Origin: Bradyrhizobium sp. 1(2017)
Lineage (GTDB): Bacteria; Pseudomonadota; Alphaproteobacteria; Rhizobiales; Xanthobacteraceae
Direction: 5' to 3'
NCBI RefSeq assembly: GCF_011602485.2
Contig: NZ_CP050022.2
Coordinates: forward strand, 6,096,001 to 6,160,000
Length of the DNA: 64,000 nucleotides
The notes below the pieces were generated by a model. The model worked only from the letters and a program-made list of their open reading frames with translations. It ran no database searches and was not told the DNA's origin. Positions 55,766 through 64,000 of the stretch are shown in pieces. Every line of letters starts with the position of its first letter. Position 1 is the stretch's first letter. The translations under genes and the position numbers were made by a program.

Positions 55766-56767
55766 CTAGGCGTCTTCAACTCTCGACATCACCTCTGCGC
55801 GCTTTGCCAGCTCCAAATCATCAATCGTCGCTGACGTCTGCGCCGCCTTTCGCCATTGCGCAGGGGTGATGCCCATGTGGCTCTTGAACGCCCGCTGAAA
55901 CGCCGCCTCAGACAAATATCCGACCGCTTCCGCTACAGCTCCGGTCGAGATCGACGATTTCCTCAATTCGTGCGTTGCGAGGGTCATGCGGATGTCGGTC
56001 AGCAGATCGCCCGGCGAACGTCCGACCTTCTCCTGGAACTGACGGGCAAGTGTCGCACGCGACATGTTGGCGAGCTGCGCGAGCTCGGGCAGCGTCCATG
56101 CACGGGCTGGCTCGTTGAACATGGCCGCGACCACTGGCGCGAGGCGCGGGTGACCCGCGAGCGCAAGCAGCCCGCACGGCGCGTCCCCGGTCTCGCTGGC
56201 GAGACGAAGCACGAGCGCGAACATTGCCGTCGACAGCGCGTTCAGCATCGCTCGGCCACCAAGATGATCATCTGCCGTCTCGCCGCGCATCAGAGTAACG
56301 AGGCCCGCGAGCTGCTGCCCGGCACTGTCCCGTTCGCCTGCCTGCTGCGCGCCGGCACGCACGATCAGAATCGGCGGCAGATAATTGCGCAGCAGGCGGT
56401 CGTGCGGCGGGGCGATCGAAAAATGTCCGCACAACAGGTCGAGCCGCGCGTCCGAGCCGAGATTTTCGCTGATCGTGAAGTTGAGCGACGCGCGGTTGTG
56501 AGCCTTCAGCGGCGCAGCGCCGCCGCCGTCGTGCATGACATGTCTTGGATTGCCCGGCAGCAAGAGGATGTCCCCGGTCTCCAGCCGCAGCGGCTTGCCG
56601 CCGGCCGGGTCTTCCAGGATGGCCGAGCCACCGACGACCGCGTGATAGGGAATCTCATTCGCCTCGCCCGGCCCCTGCTCGATCCGCCAGGGCGCGCCAT
56701 AGGAGCAGCGCAGGTCCAGACGACCGCGCACCGGCATCATCTCGAACAGTCGGCTCAGCCAATCCAT
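55766..56767 (-). CDS. AraC-family regulator with N-terminal cupin
   Basis: This 333-residue protein (ATG 56767, MDWLSRLFEMMPVRGRLDLR) has an N-terminal cupin (GAPWRIEQGPGEANEIPYHA, LETGDILLLPGNPRHVMHDG). The C-terminal AraC HTH is LPELAQLANMSRATLARQFQ and AVAEAVGYLSEAAFQRAF, then SHMGITPAQWRKAA. It is divergent from the carboxymuconolactone decarboxylase gene, with a short shared intergenic region. It probably regulates that pair. An alternative start at 56797 (MLIRLNSEGA) is possible. Confidence 0.85.
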   Translation of the reverse strand: MDWLSRLFEMMPVRGRLDLRCSYGAPWRIEQGPGEANEIPYHAVVGGSAILEDPAGGKPLRLETGDILLLPGNPRHVMHDGGGAAPLKAHNRASLNFTISENLGSDARLDLLCGHFSIAPPHDRLLRNYLPPILIVRAGAQQAGERDSAGQQLAGLVTLMRGETADDHLGGRAMLNALSTAMFALVLRLASETGDAPCGLLALAGHPRLAPVVAAMFNEPARAWTLPELAQLANMSRATLARQFQEKVGRSPGDLLTDIRMTLATHELRKSSISTGAVAEAVGYLSEAAFQRAFKSHMGITPAQWRKAAQTSATIDDLELAKRAEVMSRVEDA

Positions 56768-56780
56768 TGCGCCCTCCGAA

Positions 56781-56806
56781 TTGAGACGAATGAGCATATA
56801 TTAGAG
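56781..56806 (+). promoter_or_regulatory. AraC-promoter element between araC and the CMD gene
   Basis: A 26-base stretch shared with 55309-55334 (23 identical). It overlaps the upstream part of the AraC gene and lies ~80 bases upstream of the CMD gene (56887). A candidate operator for the cupin-AraC regulator. Confidence 0.55.
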
Positions 56807-56886
56807 CATAAACAGCATTAAACATCTCATACCCGGATCATACTGTCACTCCGCAATCGTTCACCACCCAATCAAGGAGTGCCGCC

Positions 56887-57423
56887 ATGTCCCGTCTTCC
56901 CGTCCCCAACCTCGAAGCTGACTCAGGCTCGTCCGGCCAAGTCTACGCCCAGATCAAGAAGGCCATCGGCAGTGTGCCGAACACCTTTGCGGCGCTCGCC
57001 GCTCACGGCCCGGCCGCGCTCAAGGCCATCCTCGCTGCGGACACCGTGCTCGCCTCCGGAGGCCTGACCAAGTCCGACAGGGAGATCATCAAGCTCGTGA
57101 TCAGCGAGGCCGCCCGCTGTGACTATTGTGTCGCCGCCCACAGCCACCTCGGAAAGCTCGTCGGCCTGACAACGGAGGTGCTGAAGCAGATCCGCGACGG
57201 CCAGCCGACCGGAGATGCCCAGCGTGATGCGCTGGTCGCTTTCGTCGAAAAGCTCGCGCGCACCAGCGGCACGGTCAGCGACAAGGATTTCGCGGCGATC
57301 AAGGCTGCCGGGTACAGCGACGCACAGCTCGTCGACATCAGCCTCGCCTTCGCGACCACCGTGTTCACCAACGTCTTCAACCGCATCAACGACACCGAGA
57401 TCGACTTCCCCGCCGTCGCGTGA
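56887..57423 (+). CDS. Carboxymuconolactone decarboxylase-like/AhpD-type protein
   Basis: This 178-residue all-helical protein has the active-site CxxC motif CDYCVAAHSHLGKLVGLT (residues about 78-90, with the family His). Other motifs: AALAAHGPAALKAILAADTV, LTKSDREIIKLVISEAARCD, LVAFVEKLARTSGTVSDKDF. AhpD-like proteins act as alkyl hydroperoxide reductase or thiol peroxidase partners. It overlaps the following DUF417 reading frame by 4 bases but is spaced before the likely start. It has an AraC regulator divergently upstream. Confidence 0.88.
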   Translation: MSRLPVPNLEADSGSSGQVYAQIKKAIGSVPNTFAALAAHGPAALKAILAADTVLASGGLTKSDREIIKLVISEAARCDYCVAAHSHLGKLVGLTTEVLKQIRDGQPTGDAQRDALVAFVEKLARTSGTVSDKDFAAIKAAGYSDAQLVDISLAFATTVFTNVFNRINDTEIDFPAVA

Positions 57424-57470
57424 AGCCACTGCGCGAGGTTTCAGATCTCAACCATGAAAGGATCATGACC

Positions 57471-57977
57471 ATGGCTACGTTGTCTGCAACTGCCCAAAAC
57501 CCGATTGTCCGTGTGCTGAACGGCTCCGGCCTGCTCGCGGAAGACCTCGACTACCACGTCGTCCGCGCCTCGATGGTAATCATGTTCTTCTTCTTCGGTT
57601 ATCAGAAGTGGTTTCCATATGAATTCGAGCGGCTGGTCCCCTTCATCGACAACGGGCCGTTGATCTGGTGGCTCTATCCCGTGTTCGACCACGCCGGCGC
57701 CAGCTATTTCCTCGGCGTCTCGGAATGGACCTTCGGCGCGCTGTTGCTCGCGGGCGTCTGGAGCCACCGGCTCGGTGTGCTCGGAGCGTTGGGCTCGACC
57801 GGCACCTTCATTGCGACCGTTACCATCATTCCCTTCATGCCGGAGGGTTGGGACGTCGCCGCGGGAGGCTTCCCGGCGATGACGGGTAACGTGCCCTTCT
57901 TGATGAAGGATGTCGTCCTGCTCGCTGTCTCCTTCTATCTGCTGCGGCAGGACCTGGTTCGCCTGACGCGGCAATAG
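57471..57977 (+). CDS. DUF417-type membrane protein, copy 3
   Basis: This 168-residue protein starts MATLSATAQNPIVRVLNGSG and has the family pattern: LDYHVVRASMVIMFFFFGYQ, NGPLIWWLYPVFDHAGASYF, GTFIATVTIIPFMPEGWDVA and PFLMKDVVLLAVSFYLLRQD. It is nearly identical to copy 1 (32861). AAGGA at 57458-57462 suits the ATG at 57471 (an ATG at 57465 also exists). It is in an operon with the CMD gene, so regulation by the cupin-AraC is likely. Function unknown. Confidence 0.86.
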   Translation: MATLSATAQNPIVRVLNGSGLLAEDLDYHVVRASMVIMFFFFGYQKWFPYEFERLVPFIDNGPLIWWLYPVFDHAGASYFLGVSEWTFGALLLAGVWSHRLGVLGALGSTGTFIATVTIIPFMPEGWDVAAGGFPAMTGNVPFLMKDVVLLAVSFYLLRQDLVRLTRQ

Positions 57978-58005
57978 GGTGGCCCCCTGCTGAATGGCGA
58001 AGCGC

Positions 58006-58033
58006 CGCCGGCGAGAGTCCCACCTCGCCGGCG
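58006..58033 (+). terminator. Perfect 10-bp hairpin after DUF417 copy 3
   Basis: CGCCGGCGAG (58006-58015) pairs exactly with CTCGCCGGCG (58024-58033) around an 8-base loop. There is no T tract, so the termination role is a guess. It lies 28 bases past the DUF417 stop. Confidence 0.45.
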
Positions 58034-58143
58034 ATTGCACGTTCGCGCCGGCCTGCCATCCCGCACGAACGCGAGTTCGCTTCCTATCGTTTCTAGTCAT
58101 TTCCCATTACGGTCCTTGCGCGCGCAACGCGTTGTCACCGCAG

Positions 58144-58868
58144 TTACTTCGCTGCCGCGCGCGCGGCCCGTACGATCACGTCGGCCACGACGTCCGGGTT
58201 GGAGACGGTGACGGCATGCGACGCATTCACCTCAACGACCTGCGATTTTGCGCGATCAGCCTCGAACTTCTGTTCGGCGACAGGAATGGCGAGATCCTGC
58301 AGGGTTCTGATTTGCCAACTCGGCTTATTCATCCATGCAGCGGATGTCAGCGTCTCTGTCAGGGCTGCCAGGTTCATGGGGCGCTGGGTAGCGAGCATCA
58401 TGGCGGCCTCGCTCGCGGGCACATCTGCAGCGACGTTGCTGTGGAACTTGTCGGCTTGGTAGAGGAGATACGTGCCGCTGCTTCCGTCGGGGAGAGAGTA
58501 GTTGACCGCCTCGACCGACGTCGGGAATGTGCTACCGGGAAACCGCTCGAGCAAATTGCTCGCGGCTTCTCCTGCCGCCGGCATCACTGCGGCTGCGTAG
58601 ACGAGGCCCTTGACCTTGGGGTCCGTGCCGGCCTGGGTGATGACGGACCCGCCGTAGGAATGAGCCGTCAGGATCACGGGCCCCTGAATTCTGTCGATCA
58701 CGCTGCGCAGGTAGGCGGCGTCGACCGCCACACCGAGCAACGGATTGGCAAAAGCTATGACCGGATAGCCGTCGCGCCGGAGCCGCGGATCACCTTATTC
58801 CAGATCGACGCGTCTTCGAAGGCCCCGTGCACGAGCACGATCGTGGGCGTGGACATTTCGGGATTCAT
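58144..58868 (-). pseudogene. Alpha/beta hydrolase, frameshifted
   Basis: The opening is MNPEMSTPTIVLVHGAFEDA and SIWNKVI, an oxyanion motif of an esterase-like hydrolase. After that the frame is wrong. The rest (RLRRDGYPVIAFANPLLGVA, VILTAHSYGGSVITQAG with nucleophile Ser, NASHAVTVSNPDV with the His) is in another frame ending at 58144. One indel near 58785 accounts for it. The protein would otherwise be about 240 residues. Confidence 0.78.
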
Positions 58869-58931
58869 CGTGAGTCCTTCTCATCAGAGTTGTGCAGGAG
58901 GGGGGTGGCGACCGCGCGATACGAGATACCG

Positions 58932-59810
58932 CTAACTCCGCAGATGGTGTTGCCGGTACCACTTGTTGATCTCGCCGCTGGTCGTCACCCACACGTCGTT
59001 GTGGCTCGAGATGTAGGCGAAGGCCGCCGCCAGGTGCTTGGTCCGAAACGCCTGCCCCGTGATGAAGGGATGCAAGGCAATGGGAAGGACCCTCGGAATC
59101 CGCTCCCCCTCCTCGTAGAGCACGTCAAACTGGTCTCGTATGGTGCGGCCAAAGTCTTCTGCGGACGCACCGAACGTCAGAACCGACGGAAGGTCGTTGC
59201 ATTCGACGGAGTACGGCATTCCCAGAAGGGAGCCCTTCTTCACGTTCATCTGGAACGGCAGATCGTCACACGAATAGTCGCACAGATATTCGATGCCCCG
59301 CTCGGCGAGCAGATCCGGCGTGGCGTGCGTCTCCGTCAGGAACGGGCTGAGCCAGCCCTTTGGCTTTTCGGCGGTGGCCGCCGCGATGACCGCGATCGTC
59401 TCCTCGATCAGCGCCGCTTCCTCGTCCAACGAAAGGCCGTTGACGATCTCGGAGTTGTTGCGTCCGTGCCCCATGAAATCCCATCTGCGTTTCGAGCCTT
59501 CCTCGACGACCCGCGGATATTCACGACAGACATCCGAATTGAGACACACGCTTGCGGGGAGGCCATGCTTGTCCAACGTCTCCATCAGCCGCCAGATGCC
59601 CACGCGCTGCCCATAGTCGCGCCAGCCGTAATTGAGAGCGTCCGGCATGAAATGCGCGGTGTGCGGCACGATCGCCGGGCCGGGCCGGTCCTCCGGAAAA
59701 TGCTCCAGATTGATGTAGATGACGACCGCTATGCGTTCCTTGTTCGGAAAGGACACAACCGGACGATCTACAATCGGCGTGAAGTTGTAATGCTTCGTTT
59801 GGGTCTGCAT
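58932..59810 (-). CDS. Polysaccharide deacetylase family protein
   Basis: This 292-residue protein is of the NodB/PuuE-type carbohydrate esterase 4 fold: VVSFPNKERIAVVIYINLEH, YGQRVGIWRLMETLDKHGLP, ASVCLNSDVCREYP, FMGHGRNNSEIVNGLSLDEE, WLSPFLTETHATPDLLAERG and LPIALHPFITGQAFRTKHLA. The metal motif is loose: the first-motif Asp (TxDD) is not obvious (INLEHF instead), so it may be an amidohydrolase-like (allantoinase PuuE type). It follows the frameshifted hydrolase by about 60 bases on the same strand. Confidence 0.78.
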   Translation of the reverse strand: MQTQTKHYNFTPIVDRPVVSFPNKERIAVVIYINLEHFPEDRPGPAIVPHTAHFMPDALNYGWRDYGQRVGIWRLMETLDKHGLPASVCLNSDVCREYPRVVEEGSKRRWDFMGHGRNNSEIVNGLSLDEEAALIEETIAVIAAATAEKPKGWLSPFLTETHATPDLLAERGIEYLCDYSCDDLPFQMNVKKGSLLGMPYSVECNDLPSVLTFGASAEDFGRTIRDQFDVLYEEGERIPRVLPIALHPFITGQAFRTKHLAAAFAYISSHNDVWVTTSGEINKWYRQHHLRS

Positions 59811-60785
59811 TCAGTCGATAACTCCTCGATAAACCACTTCAAGCGTCAGAAATGCTCGCTGAGCTCATCACGTCGAAAGCACTGGCCGGGCTTGGCCGTG
59901 CTGCGTGCACAAGCTGAGATGGATGTTGTTTCGCGACAAAGGCCCTTTCTGCGAGCCGGTCGGTCCAACGTTCGCCATGTTGCCCCAAGTAAAATAGCCC
60001 GCCGGCCACGCGCGAGTGCGAGGCCGACCGCCGATAGGCACGACCAGAGATTCGGACCAGGCACCTGCTTGGTTACAGCATCAAGTAATGTTTATGATCA
60101 TCGGGCGAGCCGCGTGCCGCCCATCGTCAACCATCTTGTCGTCTTTATCCAAGCCAACGGATCAAGTCGGTCAATTGGTTGGAAGATGACCGGAATGCCG
60201 ACGTTGATCATCTTCCAGTATCCTCGGAAATCGAGCTCGCTGGTGCCGGGGAATCAGACGTCAAGCGCCGCACATGCAGGCCTGTCCCGTTATCGTCTCG
60301 GCCTTCGACGATTGACTTACGAGAGACGTCCTCGACGAGCGGGCCGCTATCGTGAAAAGGACTATTTCCGCGTTCAATCTGCGGAAGGAATTGTCATTCC
60401 CAGCGCCTTCACCGAGGGACCGACGGCAATCTGACAGACGCCGAGCCGCAGACCGCCCCCGCCCGCTCTTCAGCCGCAAAGAACTTAAAGTCCCTTGGAC
60501 CTCAGGTGGTGAGTGGCTCCATCCTGAACCGGCATTGATCCCCGATATGAACGCGGTGGTGCACCCGTTCGCTGTCGCGCGTGATAGCTGCGGTCGCGAT
60601 AGCTGCTCCGATCATTGTGCCGCCTGGAACAAAGGAACGACGGGCAACTCAGGGTTCTGCCTTATCATTTCCATCTCCGCGATTAACCGCGTCCCACCTT
60701 AAACGATACCCCAGCACTCGGCCTGACTTTAGTCGCCACGTCCCGTGGAAGACTTCCCACTGTTCCATGTCGGTGTCGCTCCGCC
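59811..60785. other. 975-base gap with relics
   Basis: No intact gene is supported. At about 60150-60330 the minus strand holds a broken receiver domain (listed separately). The rest looks like degenerate coding sequence. Confidence 0.45.
60190..60290 (-). pseudogene. Receiver-domain relic
   Basis: Minus-strand translation gives ACAALDV, stop, FPGTSELDFRGYWKMINVGI and PVIF, matching the phospho-Asp region of the FixJ-like regulator at 30090 (CLVLDVRLPGTSGLELQEYL) with an in-frame stop. The order of elements is the same, but only ~35 codons are recognisable. Confidence 0.5.
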
Positions 60786-62546
60786 TTACGGTTCAAGTCC
60801 GATTCGCCGGGTGAATGCGTTGCTGAACGCGTTGAGTTGACCACCATCGGTGAATCTGTCCAGCACTTCGCGCCACGCGCCAATACGATCTGAGCCGCTG
60901 GTCGGCCCGAACAGCCGGTCGATATCGGTTCGGGTGCAGTCGTTGCGTTGACCCCAGTGCAAGATGCCACCGATGTTTGGGTTCCGCGCCAGAGTGACCG
61001 CGAAATCAATCAACTCTTGTCCGCCAGTGACATCTCGAAGGCAGGCGACCTCGACAGCACAGTTGGTTTCGAATCTCTCCATGCCGATCAGTGCCGATGT
61101 CGGACCTGTAAAGCGCAGGGACGCATAACCAACCATCGATTTCCCATGGTGCTCCTGCGCGATTTCGAACGCAATGAGCGCATCGACGAACGCGATCAGC
61201 CGAGTGTCGGCCGCGTCGAAGAAGACCTCTACGGAGTCGACGTTGACTTCGCAGTAATTGCCGTAGTGGTGCTTATCCATGACCGCATAACTGATGGCTT
61301 CGAAGTCCGTCGGGCTTTGCTGACCCTCGAATGCCTTGTTGTAGATCATCTGCCAGGCGAATACCCCGGCAGCCCGCGCCAACGGATCCGGATTGTCGGG
61401 ATCGAGCAGACGATTCTTGACGGTGTTCATAACCTCGGAGAATCGGGTGTCGTCATCGATGAGATCTAGGATCGCATAGAGCGCGAGAAGGATCAGACCT
61501 AGAGCGGGAATAAGAGCCAGCAACCCGACTCCCCCGAACGCAGCGGTCGCAGCTATTCCCGCTCCGACGACTGCCCCGTCGCTCTCAACGAACACCTTTA
61601 TCTCGTTGGCTACTCCCTCAATGATCCCCTTCAGGAAGCTGTCTCTGGAGCACGCAATCTCGAGGAGACTTGGTTGGGCGCCCTTCCTCGGATCATTCGG
61701 GTCTGGCGAGTATCCAGGGCCCTTTCCAACTCGCTCAAATTCGGGATCAATCTCGCCGGGTTGGCCGGGGTCGATGAGAGCGCCTACGCGTTCTTCTCGG
61801 CCCGGCGGGCGGGAGGTCAGGCTAAGCGTCCAGCGCTGGGTGATTCCTACCCGATTGCGCGTGTTGTTGGCGGAAGGGGCGAGGCAAACCGCGATTTGGA
61901 GGAAACGCTGCGGGCCGAAAACTGTGCCGGCTGGTTTGAAGTCTTTGTTGAGTGCTGGAGCTTCAAACAGCTTCGCGGGTAGCTCACGAATCGTCTCTTT
62001 GATGTCTTGCCAGTAGTCCAGTCTGCGTCGTTCGTAGAGCGAATATTGTGGCACAGCCTTAAGTATGGCCGAATAGATGGCTCCGAAACGGCCGACCGAA
62101 ATTACGGTTGCGTCGAATGTCTGATTGTCACGGATGATTTCGATTTCCTCGAATCCGTTCGCAGGTCCGTACAGATCCCGAAGGGCGTCGTCGTCTGTCA
62201 ATTGCGGCACCCCACCCTCAACCCGTTCGATCCAGTAATGCTTGCCGCCGTCGACGACGAGATGAATGGCCTGCACAGAATCGGCAATCGGCGGACGGTC
62301 GAAATCCCCGCCATGAGTTCCGGTACTAAATGCGCCGACGATCGTCTGACCGCCCGCCCCTCCAAGGGTCGCAAAGCCCCAAGGTCCGCCAAATCCTCGA
62401 TTCCCGAACGTGTCGTTTATGAGTCCGCCTAGAGTAGTGACGTCGCTGACGTCTCCCAAGAAAGTCGTTCGACCCAGTCCCATGGTGGATTGCGGCGCAG
62501 CGTGCGCATCAGCGGGGTGCGTCTCGAGCGTTTTGGTAGCAAGCAC
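60786..62546 (-). CDS. FAD-linked oxidoreductase, N-terminally truncated
   Basis: The 586-residue frame starts at GTG 62546 and has the second half of an FAD PP-loop domain (LGGAGGQTIVGAFSTGTHGG, VISVGRFGAIYSAILKAV). Later segments (QRFLQIAVCLAPS, DKHHYGNYCEVNVDSVEVFF, HWGQRNDCTRTDIDRLFGP) fit the D-arabinono-lactone-oxidase-like group. The first FAD half, with the typical PxT and G motif, is missing, and the upstream frame has a stop. A membrane-like stretch (GVGLLALIPALGLILLALYA) is in the middle. Function is probably lost. Confidence 0.6.
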   Translation of the reverse strand: MLATKTLETHPADAHAAPQSTMGLGRTTFLGDVSDVTTLGGLINDTFGNRGFGGPWGFATLGGAGGQTIVGAFSTGTHGGDFDRPPIADSVQAIHLVVDGGKHYWIERVEGGVPQLTDDDALRDLYGPANGFEEIEIIRDNQTFDATVISVGRFGAIYSAILKAVPQYSLYERRRLDYWQDIKETIRELPAKLFEAPALNKDFKPAGTVFGPQRFLQIAVCLAPSANNTRNRVGITQRWTLSLTSRPPGREERVGALIDPGQPGEIDPEFERVGKGPGYSPDPNDPRKGAQPSLLEIACSRDSFLKGIIEGVANEIKVFVESDGAVVGAGIAATAAFGGVGLLALIPALGLILLALYAILDLIDDDTRFSEVMNTVKNRLLDPDNPDPLARAAGVFAWQMIYNKAFEGQQSPTDFEAISYAVMDKHHYGNYCEVNVDSVEVFFDAADTRLIAFVDALIAFEIAQEHHGKSMVGYASLRFTGPTSALIGMERFETNCAVEVACLRDVTGGQELIDFAVTLARNPNIGGILHWGQRNDCTRTDIDRLFGPTSGSDRIGAWREVLDRFTDGGQLNAFSNAFTRRIGLEP

Positions 62547-62756
62547 TTCCCGAACTGATCCTTGCCCAGGGTGACGCCCATTGCGACAACGTATCGCCGC
62601 TTTGGGTTTATGGTGCGCTCGGAGGGCGTTCGCATTTTCAGCGATTTCAATGGGTTAGAGAGCGAGAAACGAACTGAGGTGCATTTCGCTCGCAAAAGTG
62701 CCTTTTAGCCGAATCGCTGAAGAAGAGCCCTGCCCTGTGCGAAGTTAGGTTAGCCC

Positions 62757-62806
62757 CACCGCTCATAACGGTCTGGCTGCAGGTTCGAGTCCTTCCGGGC
62801 CCACCA
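62757..62806 (+). tRNA. 3' fragment of a tRNA-Met-like gene (CAT), attachment-site-like
   Basis: The string CGCTCATAACGG (anticodon loop with CAT), then a TTCGAGT loop and the end GGGCCCACCA looks like the 3' half of a tRNA-Met (CAT). The anticodon stem ACCG/CGGT is paired, the T stem is partly mismatched, and the 5' half is missing. Such 3' tRNA fragments are typical remnants of tyrosine-integrase attachment sites. Confidence 0.5.
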
Positions 62807-63061
62807 ACGTGATCAATAGCTTACTTCGTTCTGGTTGTTAGCAGGGCGGTCGGCGCACCAGAAATCGTACCAGATATATCCGCCTTCTGTTCGCGAAGGC
62901 TCGCGCACGACTTCCACTGATGTGATCTTCCCGCTGCAAGTGCCATGTCCGCTAAGGGTTCAATCTCGGAAGCGGATTTTCGGGTCTGGGTGGTCCGCAA
63001 AGGGCCCAGAAGCCGACGTTGCGCCATAATCAAATCGCTCGGATTTTTAATTGTCGCGCAA
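62807..63061. other. Gap with a TCCGCT/AGCGGA inverted pair
   Basis: TCCGCT (62948-62953) and AGCGGA (62971-62976) are inverted around a 17-base loop, like a common intergenic repeat of Rhizobiales. No gene is supported. Confidence 0.35.
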
Positions 63062-63994
63062 TCAGCTTTCGTTCTTCCCAGACCGTCGCATTTCCCGGCG
63101 CCATGCCGCTGGACTGACGCCAACCAGCGAGGAAAACACACGCGTGAAATGGCTTTGATGGGCAAACCCGGCAGATATTGCAATCTCGGCTAACGGTAAG
63201 TCGCGAATGGTCATTAGCTGCTGTGCCACTTTCACGCGCTGTCGCAGTAACCATTGATGTGGCGGAAGCCCGGTGGAAACTCGAAATGCTCGTGAGAAGT
63301 GGCTCACTGAAAGATCGAACTCAGCCGCGATCTGCGCCATCGAGAGCCTTCCGCTAAGATCAGATTCGATTTTTTGGCAGGCAAGCCTAGTTTGCCTCGG
63401 CGCAAGACCGCCGCGAGTGAGTTTAACCCTGCGCGAACGCCTGCCATAGTCCTGCGCGATATGCGCCGTGACCGCAATCATCGTATGATCGACGAATAGT
63501 TGATTAGCTTCCTCCGGACGATGCAACGCTTGCATCAGTGACGATCCCAGATGCCGAATAACGAGGTCGTCAACACCGACGCCAGGCTGGTAGAGGAGCC
63601 CGCTAATGCGGGATCCGATAGCCTGTCCGGCGATGTCGTCGAGTGCTGAGCGCGTCAGGTAGAAAAAGATGGAATGATAAGGTTTGTTGATCACATACTG
63701 CGGATCGCGTTCTAAATCATACAAATAGGTCGCACCAGCACGAATATCCGACTTGATGACACAGCGACCTCGCTCCCAGCACTCGCACTCGGTGTAGTCG
63801 CGCAATTTCAGGCTGACCAGATAGGCCTCCTCGCGGGTAAATCGGCCCGACAGACCTGGCACCGGAGTTTCGTTTCGTGTTTCGGTTACTGCGAGTTTGA
63901 TGCCTCGCGGTAATCGCGTGATCATGGACGGCGGAGTGTCCACTTGACGCAAGAACTGTCCGTGTCTCTCTCCGAAGGCGCCAGCTCTACTCAT
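63062..63994 (-). CDS. AraC-family transcriptional regulator
   Basis: This 310-residue regulator has an N-terminal half with EAYLVSLKLRDYTECECWER, GATYLYDLERDPQYVINKPY. The C-terminal double HTH is LSMAQIAAEFDLSVSHFSRA, PPHQWLLRQRVKVAQQLMTI, and LPLAEIAISAGFAHQSHFTR. The N-terminus (ATG 63994) lies inside the window by 7 bases, so the upstream region is not visible. The target is unknown. Its C-terminal domain is close to that of the AraC at 49897. Confidence 0.82.
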   Translation of the reverse strand: MSRAGAFGERHGQFLRQVDTPPSMITRLPRGIKLAVTETRNETPVPGLSGRFTREEAYLVSLKLRDYTECECWERGRCVIKSDIRAGATYLYDLERDPQYVINKPYHSIFFYLTRSALDDIAGQAIGSRISGLLYQPGVGVDDLVIRHLGSSLMQALHRPEEANQLFVDHTMIAVTAHIAQDYGRRSRRVKLTRGGLAPRQTRLACQKIESDLSGRLSMAQIAAEFDLSVSHFSRAFRVSTGLPPHQWLLRQRVKVAQQLMTIRDLPLAEIAISAGFAHQSHFTRVFSSLVGVSPAAWRREMRRSGKNES

Positions 63995-64000
63995 TGAAGT

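Noticed and set aside
1..64000. CRISPR arrays, rRNA genes, complete insertion sequences
   Set aside because: No regularly spaced repeat array, rRNA-like stretch or transposase with inverted repeats was seen.

Overview
The window reads as chromosomal DNA of a GC-rich alphaproteobacterium, most likely Bradyrhizobium or a close relative. This rests on recognised family types, not on a database search. They include three MRRREF-type orphan substrate-binding proteins ending in RADEVIE, a cyclase/hydrolase fusion, very large pseudokinase/ATPase/histidine-kinase proteins, and a small lysine-rich protein ending in GIGLGHQR. Few complete mobile genes are visible, but many genes are broken or truncated. 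A 3' fragment of a tRNA-Met lies near the right end, so the window looks like an old accessory region or island that is decaying.

Layout. Positions 1-13600 are a sparse zone: a HxlR regulator, a broken cyclase-hydrolase, three orphan substrate-binding proteins, a cyclic-nucleotide-binding membrane protein, several small proteins, and relics (DUF3800, RTX tail, LysR, VirK-like). Positions 13669-23747 are a minus-strand block. In transcription order it holds an amidase, two cytochromes P460, a lactonase-like propeller, and then a urease cluster ureD-ureA-hupE/ureJ-ureB-ureC-ureF-ureG ending in a chorismate mutase. No ureE is present. Positions 23969-25865 are a plus-strand module: a sulfite-oxidase-like molybdoprotein, a ferredoxin-reductase-like flavoprotein, a zinc-ribbon protein and a small coiled-coil protein.

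Positions 25940-36553 are a long minus-strand regulatory and redox block. In transcription order it holds a receiver protein, an ECF sigma factor, EgtD, a small exported protein ending in CRGC, an HWE kinase, a DUF417 membrane protein, a GAF-PAS histidine kinase, a FixJ-like response regulator, an AraC regulator, an alpha/beta hydrolase, an MDR reductase and an SDR. Positions 37073-51874 hold a second DUF417 gene, a frameshifted haloacid dehalogenase, two tandem giant genes (pseudokinase + AAA-type ATPase + GAF + histidine kinase), an AraC regulator and a sensorless histidine kinase.

Positions 52021-63994 hold a DUF427 protein, a MOSC-reductase-ferredoxin fusion with a premature stop, a frameshifted VOC protein, a second CRGC protein, an AraC regulator divergent from a carboxymuconolactone decarboxylase/DUF417 pair, a frameshifted hydrolase, a polysaccharide deacetylase, a truncated FAD oxidoreductase, the tRNA fragment and a last AraC regulator.

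How the parts may work together (inference). The urease block is a nitrogen-release unit: amidase and urease both liberate ammonia. The signalling genes share two recurring outputs, DUF417 membrane proteins and exported CRGC proteins. The same inverted repeat (CCCATAC-N4-GTATGGG) lies upstream of an AraC gene and upstream of a DUF417 gene, which suggests one small regulon.
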